Shown here one piece after another: positions 28,949 to 40,220 of a stretch of DNA of 64,000 nucleotides. Both the position numbers and the translations under genes were made by a program. Position 1 is the stretch's first letter. Every line of letters begins with the position of its first letter. Origin of the DNA: Pedobacter westerhofensis (lineage in GTDB: Bacteria; Bacteroidota; Bacteroidia; Sphingobacteriales; Sphingobacteriaceae); the NCBI RefSeq assembly GCF_900182595.1, contig NZ_FXTN01000015.1, positions 1-64,000 of the forward strand. The letters run 5' to 3'. Under the pieces are notes generated by a model. It did no database searches, was not told where the DNA came from, and saw only the letters and a program-made list of their open reading frames with translations.

Positions 28949-31387
28949 TTATTTTTTTGTGATTGTCAGGTGAGAGATCATCTTGTCGCGGTGATCGGCC
29001 GGAGAAGACATCAGGTAAAGATCATATAACTTTCCGCCGGCCCAGGTATCGATCATATTATCATAAAAAGGGCTTCCGGGGTTTCCGGATTGCCCGCCGG
29101 GGTAAACGCCATGTCCTGCAGGTTTTTTCCCCAGCTCTACTACCATCCTCCAGGAGGGGCCGTTGCTCTCATTCTGTGCGTTGATGGTACCCTTTGCCCC
29201 GCCGGTCATCAGTGTTTTGGAACCAAATCCTGTGAGGTTCAGCAAATGGGGCACATGTGTTTGTTTCAGGTTTGCCCATTCCCAGGATCTGCCGATGGGG
29301 CCAAATCTTTTTTCAAGGCTGTCGCAGGTATATTTCAGGGATTCATTCAGGAGGTCGTTAAGTGTTTCTTTTGCAGGTGTATTTACGTTGTCAAACCATT
29401 TGGAGCCAGGCTCTTTCAGGATCAGCTGTACGGTACGGTCTTTGGACGGAAACTGCATCGGACTGCTGGCATCGGTAAATTCGTCAGCCCAGATATCGCT
29501 GAACAGGCGTGTTGTCCATAGTTCAAATATGCTGGCCCCAATCGCGTTTGGACTGTAAAACTTGTCCCATTTACTGATGATGTCAAAAGCTTCTTGCTGT
29601 GTGGCATTGAGTTTACCGGCTGCCACTCCGGCAAGCATTGCCGGCAGCACATCCTGTGCCAGGATGCTGTAACTGTCACTCTGCATGATCCTAATGCTGT
29701 CTGCCGTAGCCTTTGTCATTGCTTTCAGCCTGTCGTTGATCCTTTTTCCCCTTTCATAGTTGTTGAATTTCCAGTTGATATAGTAAGGGTAGGTCTGGTC
29801 TGTGGATGATTGGTTCGCGGAGCTCACAAAGTTTCTCTCCGGATTTTTTACTGTTGGGTTTTCTGCCGCGGGGATCCAGCCCTGCCAGTTGTCTTTTGGA
29901 TCGGTTCCGTCAAGGATAAATTTGCCCTGGTCTTTATACTTGAGCGGGAATTTCCCGTTTACCGTAATAGAGATATCATTATCCGATGAAACGAAGATAA
30001 AGTTTTGTGCCGGTGCAGTATAAAAGGTTAACGCCTTCCGGTAATCCGTATAGTTTTTAGCCCTGTCGAGATAGTAGAAAGCCATCATTTCGTTAGAGCG
30101 CTCATGCGCAATCCAGCGGAGCGCATTTCCTGTGGGTACATTGTCTGCCAGCTTCAGCTTTGCTGGTTTCTGAAAGTATACCACAGGGCCGTGGTGGGTA
30201 TAAAATACGGTGTCGGTTTCGTTCCTGCTGCCCCGTATTTTAATCACTTCCATTCTTTTGGTAGTGTTCTTCCACTGGTTATTGTACCAATATTGCTGAT
30301 GCGAACTGTCTTTAAATTTGATCTGGTAATAATCGAGGATATCAGCATCTACGTTGGTAACGCCCCATGCCGTATGTTCGTTAAAACCAATGATAATTCC
30401 CGGAGCGCCGGGCAAAGACACGCCATAGGCATTGAGTCCCGGTGCATTGAGCTGGATCTGGTACCAGATGGACGGAAGGGTAAGGTTTAAGTGCGGGTCA
30501 TTTGCAAGGATAGGATAGCCTGATGCAGTTTTTGCACCTGCCAGTGCCCAGTTATTGCTGCCAATTCCATCTTCAAGGGTGTTTGGCTTTACTTTTCCTG
30601 TTGTCGCTTCTGTAAATGAAGCGGGGGCTTTAGGGATTTGCAGTGGCTTAAAATTCCAGGCTGTGCCTGCCGGAATGATCGGATCTTCTTTATGTGGGTA
30701 ATCGGGAAAAAGATCCGCTGTTACCTCCGGGCCATATTTCTTCAGGATATTGGTCATGTAGAATTCGGTAGAGCCCATAGCGAGGGTGGCCGACATCTGT
30801 TTCAGCAGCAGCGCACATTTTAATGGCGTCCAGTCTTCCGGTTTAAAGTCGAGCAGTTTATATTCCAGGGGCAGCTGAGCATTGGAAAGCGAATGGATAT
30901 ACGCATTGATGCCTTCGGTGTAGGCATTTACCATGTCGCGCGATTTTGCATCAGCCATCATACCTTTCAGCGAATTTTCGGCGCCGTATACCATTCCCAT
31001 TCTGCGCTGGTATTTATCCAGTTCTATCGCTTTGATGCCTACAACTTCCGATATCCTGCCGGCAGCATATCTTGTTTGAAAATCCATCTGAAACAGGCGG
31101 TTCATTGCTGTCACATAACCCTGTGCAAAATATACATCATGGTCGTTCTTCGCAAAGATATGGGGGATCATCCTGTCATCGTAAACGATTTCTATCGCTT
31201 CTCTGGTGCCTGAAAGTGCAGTATTGGTCTGCAATGGCGTTTGCAGCTTATCTGCATTCTGCCAGAATCCTGTAAAGGGGTTAAGGAATTTCAGCAAAGG
31301 CGGCAGGCTGCCAAATTTTGTATTTAAGGCTAATGCCAGTAATACAGGTATAGTGACGCAGATTAATGCTTTGAGCTTGTTCTTCAT
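28949..31387 (-). CDS. Penicillin acylase family protein (Ntn hydrolase)
   Basis: N-terminal signal or anchor helix (residues ~6-24). The precursor would cut itself before Ser277 in GIGSNNWALAG, exposing the serine nucleophile of the beta chain; LANDPHLNLTLPSIWY just after it is the usual partner motif. 812 residues, right for a pre-pro enzyme with alpha chain, spacer and beta chain. Members cleave penicillin G, acyl-homoserine lactones or other amides; the substrate cannot be read from sequence. First gene of a three-gene minus-strand operon. Confidence 0.9.
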   Translation of the reverse strand: MKNKLKALICVTIPVLLALALNTKFGSLPPLLKFLNPFTGFWQNADKLQTPLQTNTALSGTREAIEIVYDDRMIPHIFAKNDHDVYFAQGYVTAMNRLFQMDFQTRYAAGRISEVVGIKAIELDKYQRRMGMVYGAENSLKGMMADAKSRDMVNAYTEGINAYIHSLSNAQLPLEYKLLDFKPEDWTPLKCALLLKQMSATLAMGSTEFYMTNILKKYGPEVTADLFPDYPHKEDPIIPAGTAWNFKPLQIPKAPASFTEATTGKVKPNTLEDGIGSNNWALAGAKTASGYPILANDPHLNLTLPSIWYQIQLNAPGLNAYGVSLPGAPGIIIGFNEHTAWGVTNVDADILDYYQIKFKDSSHQQYWYNNQWKNTTKRMEVIKIRGSRNETDTVFYTHHGPVVYFQKPAKLKLADNVPTGNALRWIAHERSNEMMAFYYLDRAKNYTDYRKALTFYTAPAQNFIFVSSDNDISITVNGKFPLKYKDQGKFILDGTDPKDNWQGWIPAAENPTVKNPERNFVSSANQSSTDQTYPYYINWKFNNYERGKRINDRLKAMTKATADSIRIMQSDSYSILAQDVLPAMLAGVAAGKLNATQQEAFDIISKWDKFYSPNAIGASIFELWTTRLFSDIWADEFTDASSPMQFPSKDRTVQLILKEPGSKWFDNVNTPAKETLNDLLNESLKYTCDSLEKRFGPIGRSWEWANLKQTHVPHLLNLTGFGSKTLMTGGAKGTINAQNESNGPSWRMVVELGKKPAGHGVYPGGQSGNPGSPFYDNMIDTWAGGKLYDLYLMSSPADHRDKMISHLTITKK

Positions 31388-31560
31388 AGTTGTGATAAAA
31401 CCCCTTTTCAGAGGTACAAAAGTGAATTTATACCATTAGGGCAATTTACAGAAAATTGAAGATAATCTCTGCAAACCTTGTCTTTTGATATAATAATTAA
31501 CACTTTAGCTATGCCAATCAGGCCTTATTACTATACGAGCAAAATACAGAAACCATTTTT

Positions 31561-34032
31561 ATGGAAGAATTTGAAGAACAAGGAAACGAAATAAAGAACA
31601 GCGAGAACATTAAAGAAATAGTAGAAGAAACTATACAGCATTTGAACAATCCGGTACTTGATCTCAAGCCGATTGTCAAGAAATATCTTACTCAAGTTCA
31701 CACTGTCCGCCAGCAGGGCAACAGATTTTTCTTTTCAGATGGAGAGGCCACTGTTGAGGTAAGGATTGTGAGCGATGAGATTATCAGGGTAAGGCTGGCT
31801 CCTCATGGAGTTTTTCTCGATGACTTCTCTTATGCTGTTCCGGTGGTAGATCAGAAAGTGAGTACTTTCAGTATGGTAGAAATGGAAGAGGCCTATCATA
31901 TTGCTACAAATACAATTACCTGCAAAATCAGGAAAAACGATTTTCACGTGTCATTTACTGAAAACCTGACCCAGCTGATTATGAGTGAGGATGCTTCGCC
32001 GATGCACTGGGAAGAAAATGCAGAATTTGGCGGTTACTATGTTTTTGCGACTAAAAAATGCTTTCCCGAAGAGAATTTCTTTGGCCTGGGAGATAAGTCG
32101 GGCAACATGAACCTGCGTGGCCGCCATTTCCAGAACTGGAATACAGATGCGTATTCTTTCGGCTGGGACCAGGACCCGCTGTACCGCACCATCCCATTTT
32201 ATACGGGTGTGCATCAGCAGTCGGCCTACGGGATCTTTTTTGACAATACCTTCCGCTCTTATTTTGATTTTGGAAAGGAAGATAACAACAAGACCAGTTT
32301 CTGGGCCGATGGGGGTGAGCTGCAGTATTATTATATCCATGGCCCGCATATGATGGACGTGCTGAAGCGCTATCAGACGCTGACGGGCACACACCCTATG
32401 CCGCCGAAATGGGCTTTGGGTTATCACCAGTGCCGATGGAGCTATTATCCGGAAACCAAGGTGAAAGAGGTAGCCAATGGCTTCCGTTCTAACAGGATCC
32501 CCTGCGATGCCATCTATTTTGACATTGATTATATGGACGGCTACCGTTGTTTTACCTGGAATAAAAAGCATTTTCCTGATCCCCGCAGGATGATCAAGGA
32601 ACTGGCCAATGATGGTTTTAAAACCGTTGTGATGATTGATCCGGGAATCAAAGTAGACGATAACTACTGGGTATTTAAGGAAGGAAAAGACAATAACTAT
32701 TTCTGCAGAAGGAGCGACGACTATTTTATGGAAGGCCATGTTTGGCCGGGAAGATGTCAGTTTCCCGATTTCACCAACCCTACGGTAAGGGAGTGGTGGG
32801 GCGGGCTCTATAAGGAGCTGGTGGATATGGGCGTTGCCGGTGTATGGAACGATATGAATGAGCCGGCAGTTTTCGGGGCCGGTACTTTTCCAAACGACGT
32901 ACGTCACAATTACGACGGATTCAGAGGTTCGCACCGTAAGGCACACAATGTTTACGGGATGCAGATGGTACGCTCTACATATGACGGCCTGAAAAAACTG
33001 ATGCGCAACAAACGCCCCTTTACGATTACGCGTGCGGGATATTCTGGCATGCAGCGCTATGGCTGTGTGTGGACGGGCGATAACGTGGCCAGCTGGGAGC
33101 ATCTTAAAATTGGAAATATACAGTGCCAGCGGATGTCGGTCTCCGGCGTTCCGTTTTGTGGTACCGATATCGGCGGGTTCAGCGGCGAGCCCGATGGGGA
33201 ACTATTCACCCGCTGGATACAGCTGGGAACATTCTCCCCCTTCATGCGTGCACACTCTGCCGGGGATACCGCGGAACGGGAACCATGGAGCTTCGGAGAG
33301 CCTTACACCAGTATCAACAGGAAGTTTATTGAATTGAGGTACAGGCTAATGCCATATTTTTATTCGGTATTCTGGGAACATCACCGTTATGGTTTCCCGA
33401 TCCTGCGCCCTCTTGTAATGCTGGAGCAGGAAAATGTAGCCAACCATTTCAGGCAGGATGAATTTGCCTATGGTGATAAGATCCTGGTATGCCCGATCCT
33501 GGAAAAGGATGCGGTATCCAGGACCGTCTATTTACCGAAAGGACAGTGGTATAATTTCTGGACACATGAGCTGCTTGCCGGTGAGAACGAACACCATATT
33601 GAAGCCCCGCTGGAAGATATGCCGATCTTTATCAGGGCAGGGGCAGTGATACCTGAGTACCCGGTAATGCAGTATACAGGCGAGAAAAATATAGAGGAAG
33701 TACTGCTGAATATCTATTATGCTAACTATGAGGTGAATTCATTTTTCTTTGAAGACCACGGGGATACGTTTGCTTATGAACAGGATATCTATTCGGAGAA
33801 AAAATTCATTGTAAAGGGCACAGAGCGCAGCCTGATCATTGAGCAAAAACTGGAAGGGCTGTACACACCCAACTATGAATTCTATAATTATAATTTAATT
33901 GGCATTCCTTTTGGAGTGAAGAAGGTGAGCGTGGATGGAATGGAAATTAAGGATTATTTTATTGACGACCGTAATTCTCTACGCTTTAAATCCAACAAAA
34001 ACTTTTCTGAAATACAGATACAGGGTGTTTAA
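31561..34032 (+). CDS. Glycoside hydrolase family 31 alpha-glucosidase
   Basis: Splits alpha-linked glucose units. The GH31 nucleophile is Asp431 in GVWNDMNEPAVF and the acid/base Asp507 in WTGDNVASWEHL; the N-terminal beta-sandwich (GLGDKSG) and the C-terminal beta domains are present. 823 residues. No signal peptide: the N-terminus is acidic (MEEFEEQGNEI), so the enzyme is probably cytoplasmic. glgB follows after 53 bases, which points to glycogen or maltodextrin turnover. Confidence 0.93.
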   Translation: MEEFEEQGNEIKNSENIKEIVEETIQHLNNPVLDLKPIVKKYLTQVHTVRQQGNRFFFSDGEATVEVRIVSDEIIRVRLAPHGVFLDDFSYAVPVVDQKVSTFSMVEMEEAYHIATNTITCKIRKNDFHVSFTENLTQLIMSEDASPMHWEENAEFGGYYVFATKKCFPEENFFGLGDKSGNMNLRGRHFQNWNTDAYSFGWDQDPLYRTIPFYTGVHQQSAYGIFFDNTFRSYFDFGKEDNNKTSFWADGGELQYYYIHGPHMMDVLKRYQTLTGTHPMPPKWALGYHQCRWSYYPETKVKEVANGFRSNRIPCDAIYFDIDYMDGYRCFTWNKKHFPDPRRMIKELANDGFKTVVMIDPGIKVDDNYWVFKEGKDNNYFCRRSDDYFMEGHVWPGRCQFPDFTNPTVREWWGGLYKELVDMGVAGVWNDMNEPAVFGAGTFPNDVRHNYDGFRGSHRKAHNVYGMQMVRSTYDGLKKLMRNKRPFTITRAGYSGMQRYGCVWTGDNVASWEHLKIGNIQCQRMSVSGVPFCGTDIGGFSGEPDGELFTRWIQLGTFSPFMRAHSAGDTAEREPWSFGEPYTSINRKFIELRYRLMPYFYSVFWEHHRYGFPILRPLVMLEQENVANHFRQDEFAYGDKILVCPILEKDAVSRTVYLPKGQWYNFWTHELLAGENEHHIEAPLEDMPIFIRAGAVIPEYPVMQYTGEKNIEEVLLNIYYANYEVNSFFFEDHGDTFAYEQDIYSEKKFIVKGTERSLIIEQKLEGLYTPNYEFYNYNLIGIPFGVKKVSVDGMEIKDYFIDDRNSLRFKSNKNFSEIQIQGV

Positions 34033-34047
34033 TTAACACCCTGTATC
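34017..34047 (+). repeat. Perfect 13-bp hairpin over the GH31 stop codon
   Basis: GATACAGGGTGTT at 34017-34029 and AACACCCTGTATC at 34035-34047 are exact complements with a five-base loop holding the TAA stop. There is no T tract, so this is not a standard terminator. It could slow 3' decay of the GH31 mRNA or set the ratio of GH31 to glgB. Confidence 0.7.
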
Positions 34048-34085
34048 TGGCTGGAAGAATTTAAGAATCGAATATAACCCCATAA

Positions 34086-36047
34086 ATGATGGCTAAAGCT
34101 AAGCAGCGCAAAGCTGCAGATGAAATAGTGGCTAAACGTGATGATGCAACGGTATGGATTTTTAGCCTGCTAACAGATTTTGATGTAGCCCTGTTTATTT
34201 CGGGCAAGCACTTTCGCCTGTATGAGAAAATGGGCGCACATCTGGTTGAGTCTGATCAGGTAAAGGGCACCTATTTTTCTGTATGGGCGCCCAATGCGCA
34301 GGATGTATATGTAATGGGCGACTTTAACCAGTGGAACAAAACTTCACACCGGTTATATAAAAGGCTTGATGAATCTGGTATCTGGGAAGGCTTTATCCCA
34401 CACACCGGCAAAGGAACAATCTATAAATATTTTATCAGGGGTTTTGATGGTTCTGCAATTGAAAAGGGCGACCCCTTTGCAACGCGATGGGAACATCCTC
34501 CGCAAACGGCCTCGATTGTATGGGATACTGATTATAAATGGAAGGATAAAAGCTGGATAAAAAAACGGCCGCAATTAAATGCACTGGACCAGCCGATGTC
34601 TGTTTATGAAGTACATCTGGGATCATGGCAGCGTGATCCTTCGGAGCCGGAAAGGATACTGACTTACAAAGAAATTGCGAACAGCTTAATTCCATATGTT
34701 CTTGAAATGGGTTTTACGCATGTAGAACTGATGCCGATTATGGAATACCCATATTTCCCTTCATGGGGATACCAGATCACCGGTTATTTTGCGGCGAGTT
34801 CCAGACATGGGACACCCCAGGAGCTGATGTACCTGATTGAGCAGCTGCATGCAAATGATATCGCAGTAATCCTGGATTGGGTGCCCTCGCATTTTCCGGG
34901 TGATGCCCATGGCTTATTCCAGTTTGATGGTACGCACCTTTATGAACATGCCGATATGCGCAAGGGCTTTCATCCCGACTGGAAATCCTATATTTTTAAC
35001 TACGACAGGAATGAGGTAAGATCTTTCCTGATCAGCAATGCGATGTACTGGCTGGACCAGTTTCATGCAGACGGGCTGCGGGTAGACGCAGTAGCCTCGA
35101 TGCTTTATTTTGATTTCTCCAGAAAAGCGGGAGATGCGGCAACGAATGAATACGGGGGCTCAGAAAACCTCGGTGCTATACAGTTCCTGAAAGACCTCAA
35201 CGATTCTATCTACACGAACTTTAAGGGCGTACAAACGATTGCCGAAGAAAGCAGTACCTATCCGGGCGTGACCAAAGCCGTGGCCGATGGCGGACTTGGA
35301 TTTGGGATGAAATGGATGATGGGCTGGATGAACGATACGCTGAAGTATTTTAAAACTGATCCGCTGGCCAGAAAGCATCACCACCATCAGCTGACCTTTA
35401 GTATTACCTATGCTTTTACGGAGAATTTTATGCTGCCATTTTCACATGATGAAGTGGTGCACGGTAAATCTTCGATGATCTATAAGATGCCGGGCGATGA
35501 ATGGCGGAAGCACGCCAATCTGCGCCTGTTGTATGCCTATATGTTTACACAGCCCGGAACCAAGCTGCTTTTTATGGGCAATGAATTTGCCCAGAACGGA
35601 GAGTGGAACTTTACCAGGTCGCTGGACTGGGACCTGCTGCAGTATCCTTCACATCGTGGAATGCAAACCTTTGTAAAGGCGCTTAATAAACTGTACCGCT
35701 CTGAACCTGCGCTCTACAACTTTAATTTCTCTCCTGAAGGTTTTGAATGGCTGAGTGCAGATGATGCTGATCATTCCATCTTTGCTTATATCCGTAAAGG
35801 GCATAAGGCAGAGGATACACTGATCGTAATTTTGAATATGACACCGGTATACCGGGAGAACTATAGAATGGGGCTGCCATTTAAAGCCAAATGGAAAGAG
35901 ATTTTTAATAGCGATGATGCAGCATTCTTTGGAAGCGGTAAACGCAATGCAGGGTTCCTGAAACCCGAGCATGTAAGCGCAAATGGCAGGGAATATTCTG
36001 TAGAGATCAATATCGCACCGCTGGGTGCGATGATCCTGAAACAATAA
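34086..36047 (+). CDS. glgB: 1,4-alpha-glucan branching enzyme
   Basis: Makes alpha-1,6 branches in glycogen. A CBM48 domain (WAPNAQDVYVMGDFNQW, ~67-83) precedes the GH13 barrel with DWVPSHFPGDAHG, nucleophile Asp334 in DGLRVDAVASML, Glu387 in TIAEESSTYPG and Asp in PFSHDEVVHGK. 653 residues, so it lacks the long second N-terminal domain of E. coli GlgB. Either M1 or M2 could be the start. It converges on the second gap gene. Confidence 0.95.
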   Translation: MMAKAKQRKAADEIVAKRDDATVWIFSLLTDFDVALFISGKHFRLYEKMGAHLVESDQVKGTYFSVWAPNAQDVYVMGDFNQWNKTSHRLYKRLDESGIWEGFIPHTGKGTIYKYFIRGFDGSAIEKGDPFATRWEHPPQTASIVWDTDYKWKDKSWIKKRPQLNALDQPMSVYEVHLGSWQRDPSEPERILTYKEIANSLIPYVLEMGFTHVELMPIMEYPYFPSWGYQITGYFAASSRHGTPQELMYLIEQLHANDIAVILDWVPSHFPGDAHGLFQFDGTHLYEHADMRKGFHPDWKSYIFNYDRNEVRSFLISNAMYWLDQFHADGLRVDAVASMLYFDFSRKAGDAATNEYGGSENLGAIQFLKDLNDSIYTNFKGVQTIAEESSTYPGVTKAVADGGLGFGMKWMMGWMNDTLKYFKTDPLARKHHHHQLTFSITYAFTENFMLPFSHDEVVHGKSSMIYKMPGDEWRKHANLRLLYAYMFTQPGTKLLFMGNEFAQNGEWNFTRSLDWDLLQYPSHRGMQTFVKALNKLYRSEPALYNFNFSPEGFEWLSADDADHSIFAYIRKGHKAEDTLIVILNMTPVYRENYRMGLPFKAKWKEIFNSDDAAFFGSGKRNAGFLKPEHVSANGREYSVEINIAPLGAMILKQ

Positions 36048-36059
36048 AAAATAATGGTT

Positions 36060-36093
36060 AAAAAGAAAGGGATGATCCATCCGGAATCATCCC
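36060..36093 (-). terminator. Terminator of the pfkA-kinase-gap operon
   Basis: GGGATGAT (36069-36076) pairs with ATCATCCC (36086-36093) over a nine-base loop. Read on the minus strand the stem is followed by TTTCTTTTT, so it serves the gap operon; on the plus strand it may still slow glgB transcripts. Confidence 0.75.
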
Positions 36094-36128
36094 TATTCTA
36101 ACCAAATATAAACCTGTATGAACGGGTT

Positions 36129-37978
<1,850 letters not shown>

Positions 37979-37979
37979 A

Positions 37980-38966
37980 TTAGATGGATAAAACGTGAGT
38001 CATTTCCAGGAGATCGCTCTCCAGTTTAAAATTATGTTCTGTCAGCGCTTCATCAAGGCTGGTCAATGCAATTTCATTTCCCCTCAGCCCCACCATCATC
38101 TGCGTACTGCCTTTGAGCAGTTCGTTTACTGCGGCATAACCCAGCCGGCTGGCCAGGATCCTGTCAAAGCTGCTCGGGCTGCCGCCACGCTGCAGGTGGC
38201 CCAGGATGGTTACCTTGGTATCATAATGGTCAAACCTTTCCTTTACATGTTTGGCAATGTCATAGGCACCACCTTGTTTGTGGCCTTCTGATACAATCAC
38301 GATACTGGAAGTCTTTTTGGTGACGGCACCGGCTCCAAGCTGTTTCACCAGTTCATCGATACTGGTTTCTTTCTCCGGCAGCAACACTGCTTCTGCGCCA
38401 CATGCGATTGCGCTTCTCAAAGCAATACACCCGGAATCCCGGCCCATCACTTCAACAAAGAACAGCCTGTCATGTGCATCTGCCGTATCCCTGATCTTAT
38501 CGATCGCTTCAACAACAGTGTTCATCGCCGTATCGTAGCCCAGCGTAAAGTCAGAACCGTAAAGGTCATTGTCAATTGTACCGGGTACCCCGATTACATT
38601 GATCTGATGCCGCTGTGCAAAACGTCGCGCGCCGGTAAAGGTCCCGTCTCCGCCAATTACAACCAGGGCATCTATATTGTGTGCCTTCAGGTTCTCAAAC
38701 GCAAGGTCCTGACCTTCGTCCGTTTTAAATTCCAAACAGCGTGCTGTTTTTAATATGGTTCCACCCATATGGATGATATTGCTCACAGAACGGGCATCCA
38801 TCGGAATAATATTATTGGTTATTAATCCCTGGTAGCCCTGTAATACGCCAAACATGTTTATACCATTGTATATGCCGGTGCGTACAACTGCTCTAATGCA
38901 TGCGTTCATTCCGGGAGCATCACCTCCTGAGGTCAAAACAGCTATATTTTTGATATTAGGTCTCAT
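37980..38966 (-). CDS. pfkA: ATP-dependent 6-phosphofructokinase
   Basis: Commits fructose 6-phosphate to glycolysis. SGGDAPGMNACIRAV at the N-terminus, VIGGDGTFTGA near 105, PGTIDNDLYGSD near 129 and the effector-region GHLQRGGSPSSFDR are complete. Gly in the GGDGT motif marks the ATP-dependent class. 328 residues. First gene of the operon with the kinase-like protein and gap. Confidence 0.97.
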   Translation of the reverse strand: MRPNIKNIAVLTSGGDAPGMNACIRAVVRTGIYNGINMFGVLQGYQGLITNNIIPMDARSVSNIIHMGGTILKTARCLEFKTDEGQDLAFENLKAHNIDALVVIGGDGTFTGARRFAQRHQINVIGVPGTIDNDLYGSDFTLGYDTAMNTVVEAIDKIRDTADAHDRLFFVEVMGRDSGCIALRSAIACGAEAVLLPEKETSIDELVKQLGAGAVTKKTSSIVIVSEGHKQGGAYDIAKHVKERFDHYDTKVTILGHLQRGGSPSSFDRILASRLGYAAVNELLKGSTQMMVGLRGNEIALTSLDEALTEHNFKLESDLLEMTHVLSI

Positions 38967-39447
38967 CTTATAGGTTACGAATATACCGTGTATATACTAC
39001 ACTAAGTAATTTATTTTGATTTTTCAAGATAAATCGCAGGCAAGTATATTAATTTGCTTTAGTTTTTAAAAGTTTAAATATTTTTATTGGCGAAGGATTG
39101 CGCTCCCCCATACTACTTTTTAAGTCCCGCGGGCGAAGCTTCAAATATACTACAATATCCTTAGCAGGGCCGGGTATATCTCTTATTCCATTTGAAATTA
39201 ATGTAGGAATTCATGTGACCGGAATGTTACATGAATTATCCTGAAATACATGTTAGTTACATAGTGAAATTTATAAAAAAAGTTTAATACATTTACGACA
39301 ATTCATACTTTGGGATCTGTTTCTGAACAGAGAAAAAAGTATTTTTTGTAGTGATAAATAATGCTAAAAACCGCTTTTTAAACAGGTTTAAGCCCTTATT
39401 GAAGCTGCATAAATTAACCAGATATTGTAAAACTAACACTTATTGTT
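38967..39447. other. 481-base divergent intergenic region, pfkA operon / Nudix regulator
   Basis: AT-rich with a GC-rich patch at about 39080-39135. A possible minus-strand -7 box TATATTTG (39142-39149) could drive pfkA. An inverted repeat AATTCATGT (39208-39216) / ACATGAATT (39229-39237) and nearby copies of GTTACAT (39226-39232, 39256-39262) look like regulator sites. A six-base stem TCTGTT/AACAGA with a TCTG loop is at 39316-39331. No gene is evident. Confidence 0.5.
39208..39237. promoter_or_regulatory. Inverted repeat, candidate operator of the Nudix-type regulator
   Basis: Nine-base perfect arms AATTCATGT and ACATGAATT with a twelve-base spacer, centred between pfkA and the divergent regulator. 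The arm centres are about 21 bases apart, two helical turns, as expected for a dimeric winged-helix protein. Binding is inferred. Confidence 0.4.
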
Positions 39448-40137
39448 TTGATAGAAGTCTTACCACAATTTAATTCCACCTTTTCAATTGACTGTATTTT
39501 GTTCGGATTTGATGAAGGAGAATTGAAAGTTCTGCTGATTGAAAGGAATGAAGAACCTTTTAAAGACTGGTGGGCTTTACCGGGAAACCTGGTAAGTGAG
39601 AACGAAAGCCTTGATCAATCGGCATCCAGAATCCTGCATGAACTTACAGGAATAGAAAACGTTTACATGGAGCAGTTTTATACCTTCGGCGACGTTGGCC
39701 GTCACCCGCAGGGAAGGATCATCTCAGTGGCCTATTATGCGATGCTCAGGCTGGGCGGCGATAAAGCCCTGAAGCCAATCAGCAACTATGCCAAACAGGC
39801 CCACTGGATCAATGTAAAGGAACTGCCCAAACTGGCATTTGACCACCAGAAAATCTTTGACCAGGGACTGGAGAAGATCAAAAGGAGGATCAAGCACCAG
39901 CCTATCGCTTTTGAGCTGCTCCCGGAAAAGTTCACACTTACGCAATTACAAAATGTTTATGAAGTGATCCTGGGCAAAAAGCTGGATAAAAGAAATTTCA
40001 GAAAGAAAATGCTCAGCTTTAACGTATTGAAGGATCTGAATGAAAAGCAGAAAGGTGTATCCTTCAGGGCTGCTACCCTTTACCGCTTTGACAAACGGAA
40101 ATACGGAAAGTTATTTGGAAAAGAGATCTCTTTCTAA
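39448..40137 (+). CDS. NrtR/AraR-like transcriptional regulator: Nudix domain plus winged helix
   Basis: The N-terminal ~145 residues form a Nudix fold (LPGNLVSENESLDQSASRIL) and the C-terminal ~75 a winged-helix domain (FTLTQLQNVYEVILGKKLDK, then FRKKMLS). Such proteins regulate NAD or sugar genes, with the Nudix domain as ligand sensor. The Nudix box is eroded: the usual REUxEExG appears as RILHELTG, so hydrolase activity is probably lost. 229 residues; the start is TTG at 39448, as no ATG lies near. Divergent from pfkA, next to sugar genes, so carbohydrate control is likely. Confidence 0.85.
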   Translation: MIEVLPQFNSTFSIDCILFGFDEGELKVLLIERNEEPFKDWWALPGNLVSENESLDQSASRILHELTGIENVYMEQFYTFGDVGRHPQGRIISVAYYAMLRLGGDKALKPISNYAKQAHWINVKELPKLAFDHQKIFDQGLEKIKRRIKHQPIAFELLPEKFTLTQLQNVYEVILGKKLDKRNFRKKMLSFNVLKDLNEKQKGVSFRAATLYRFDKRKYGKLFGKEISF

Positions 40138-40144
40138 AAAAAAT

Positions 40145-40215
40145 AAGCCCCTTTAATTCAAAGCCCTCTGATGCGATTCAGCAGCAGGCAGCATTGGTAT
40201 AAAGGGGCTTGTTTT
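40145..40215. terminator. Bidirectional terminator between the Nudix regulator and the sugar kinase
   Basis: Perfect eleven-base stem AAGCCCCTTTA (40145-40155) / TAAAGGGGCTT (40200-40210), a 44-base loop, T tract on the plus side and A tract (T on minus) on the other. It serves both convergent genes. Confidence 0.8.
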
Positions 40216-40220
40216 TTATT

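Noticed and set aside
31951-33102. 383-residue open frame on the minus strand inside the GH31 gene
   Set aside because: Antisense to conserved catalytic sequence of GH31, no upstream promoter or family resemblance; a shadow frame.
39080-39135. GC-rich patch in the pfkA upstream gap as a small RNA gene
   Set aside because: No convincing stem plus T-tract terminator or promoter pair could be found.
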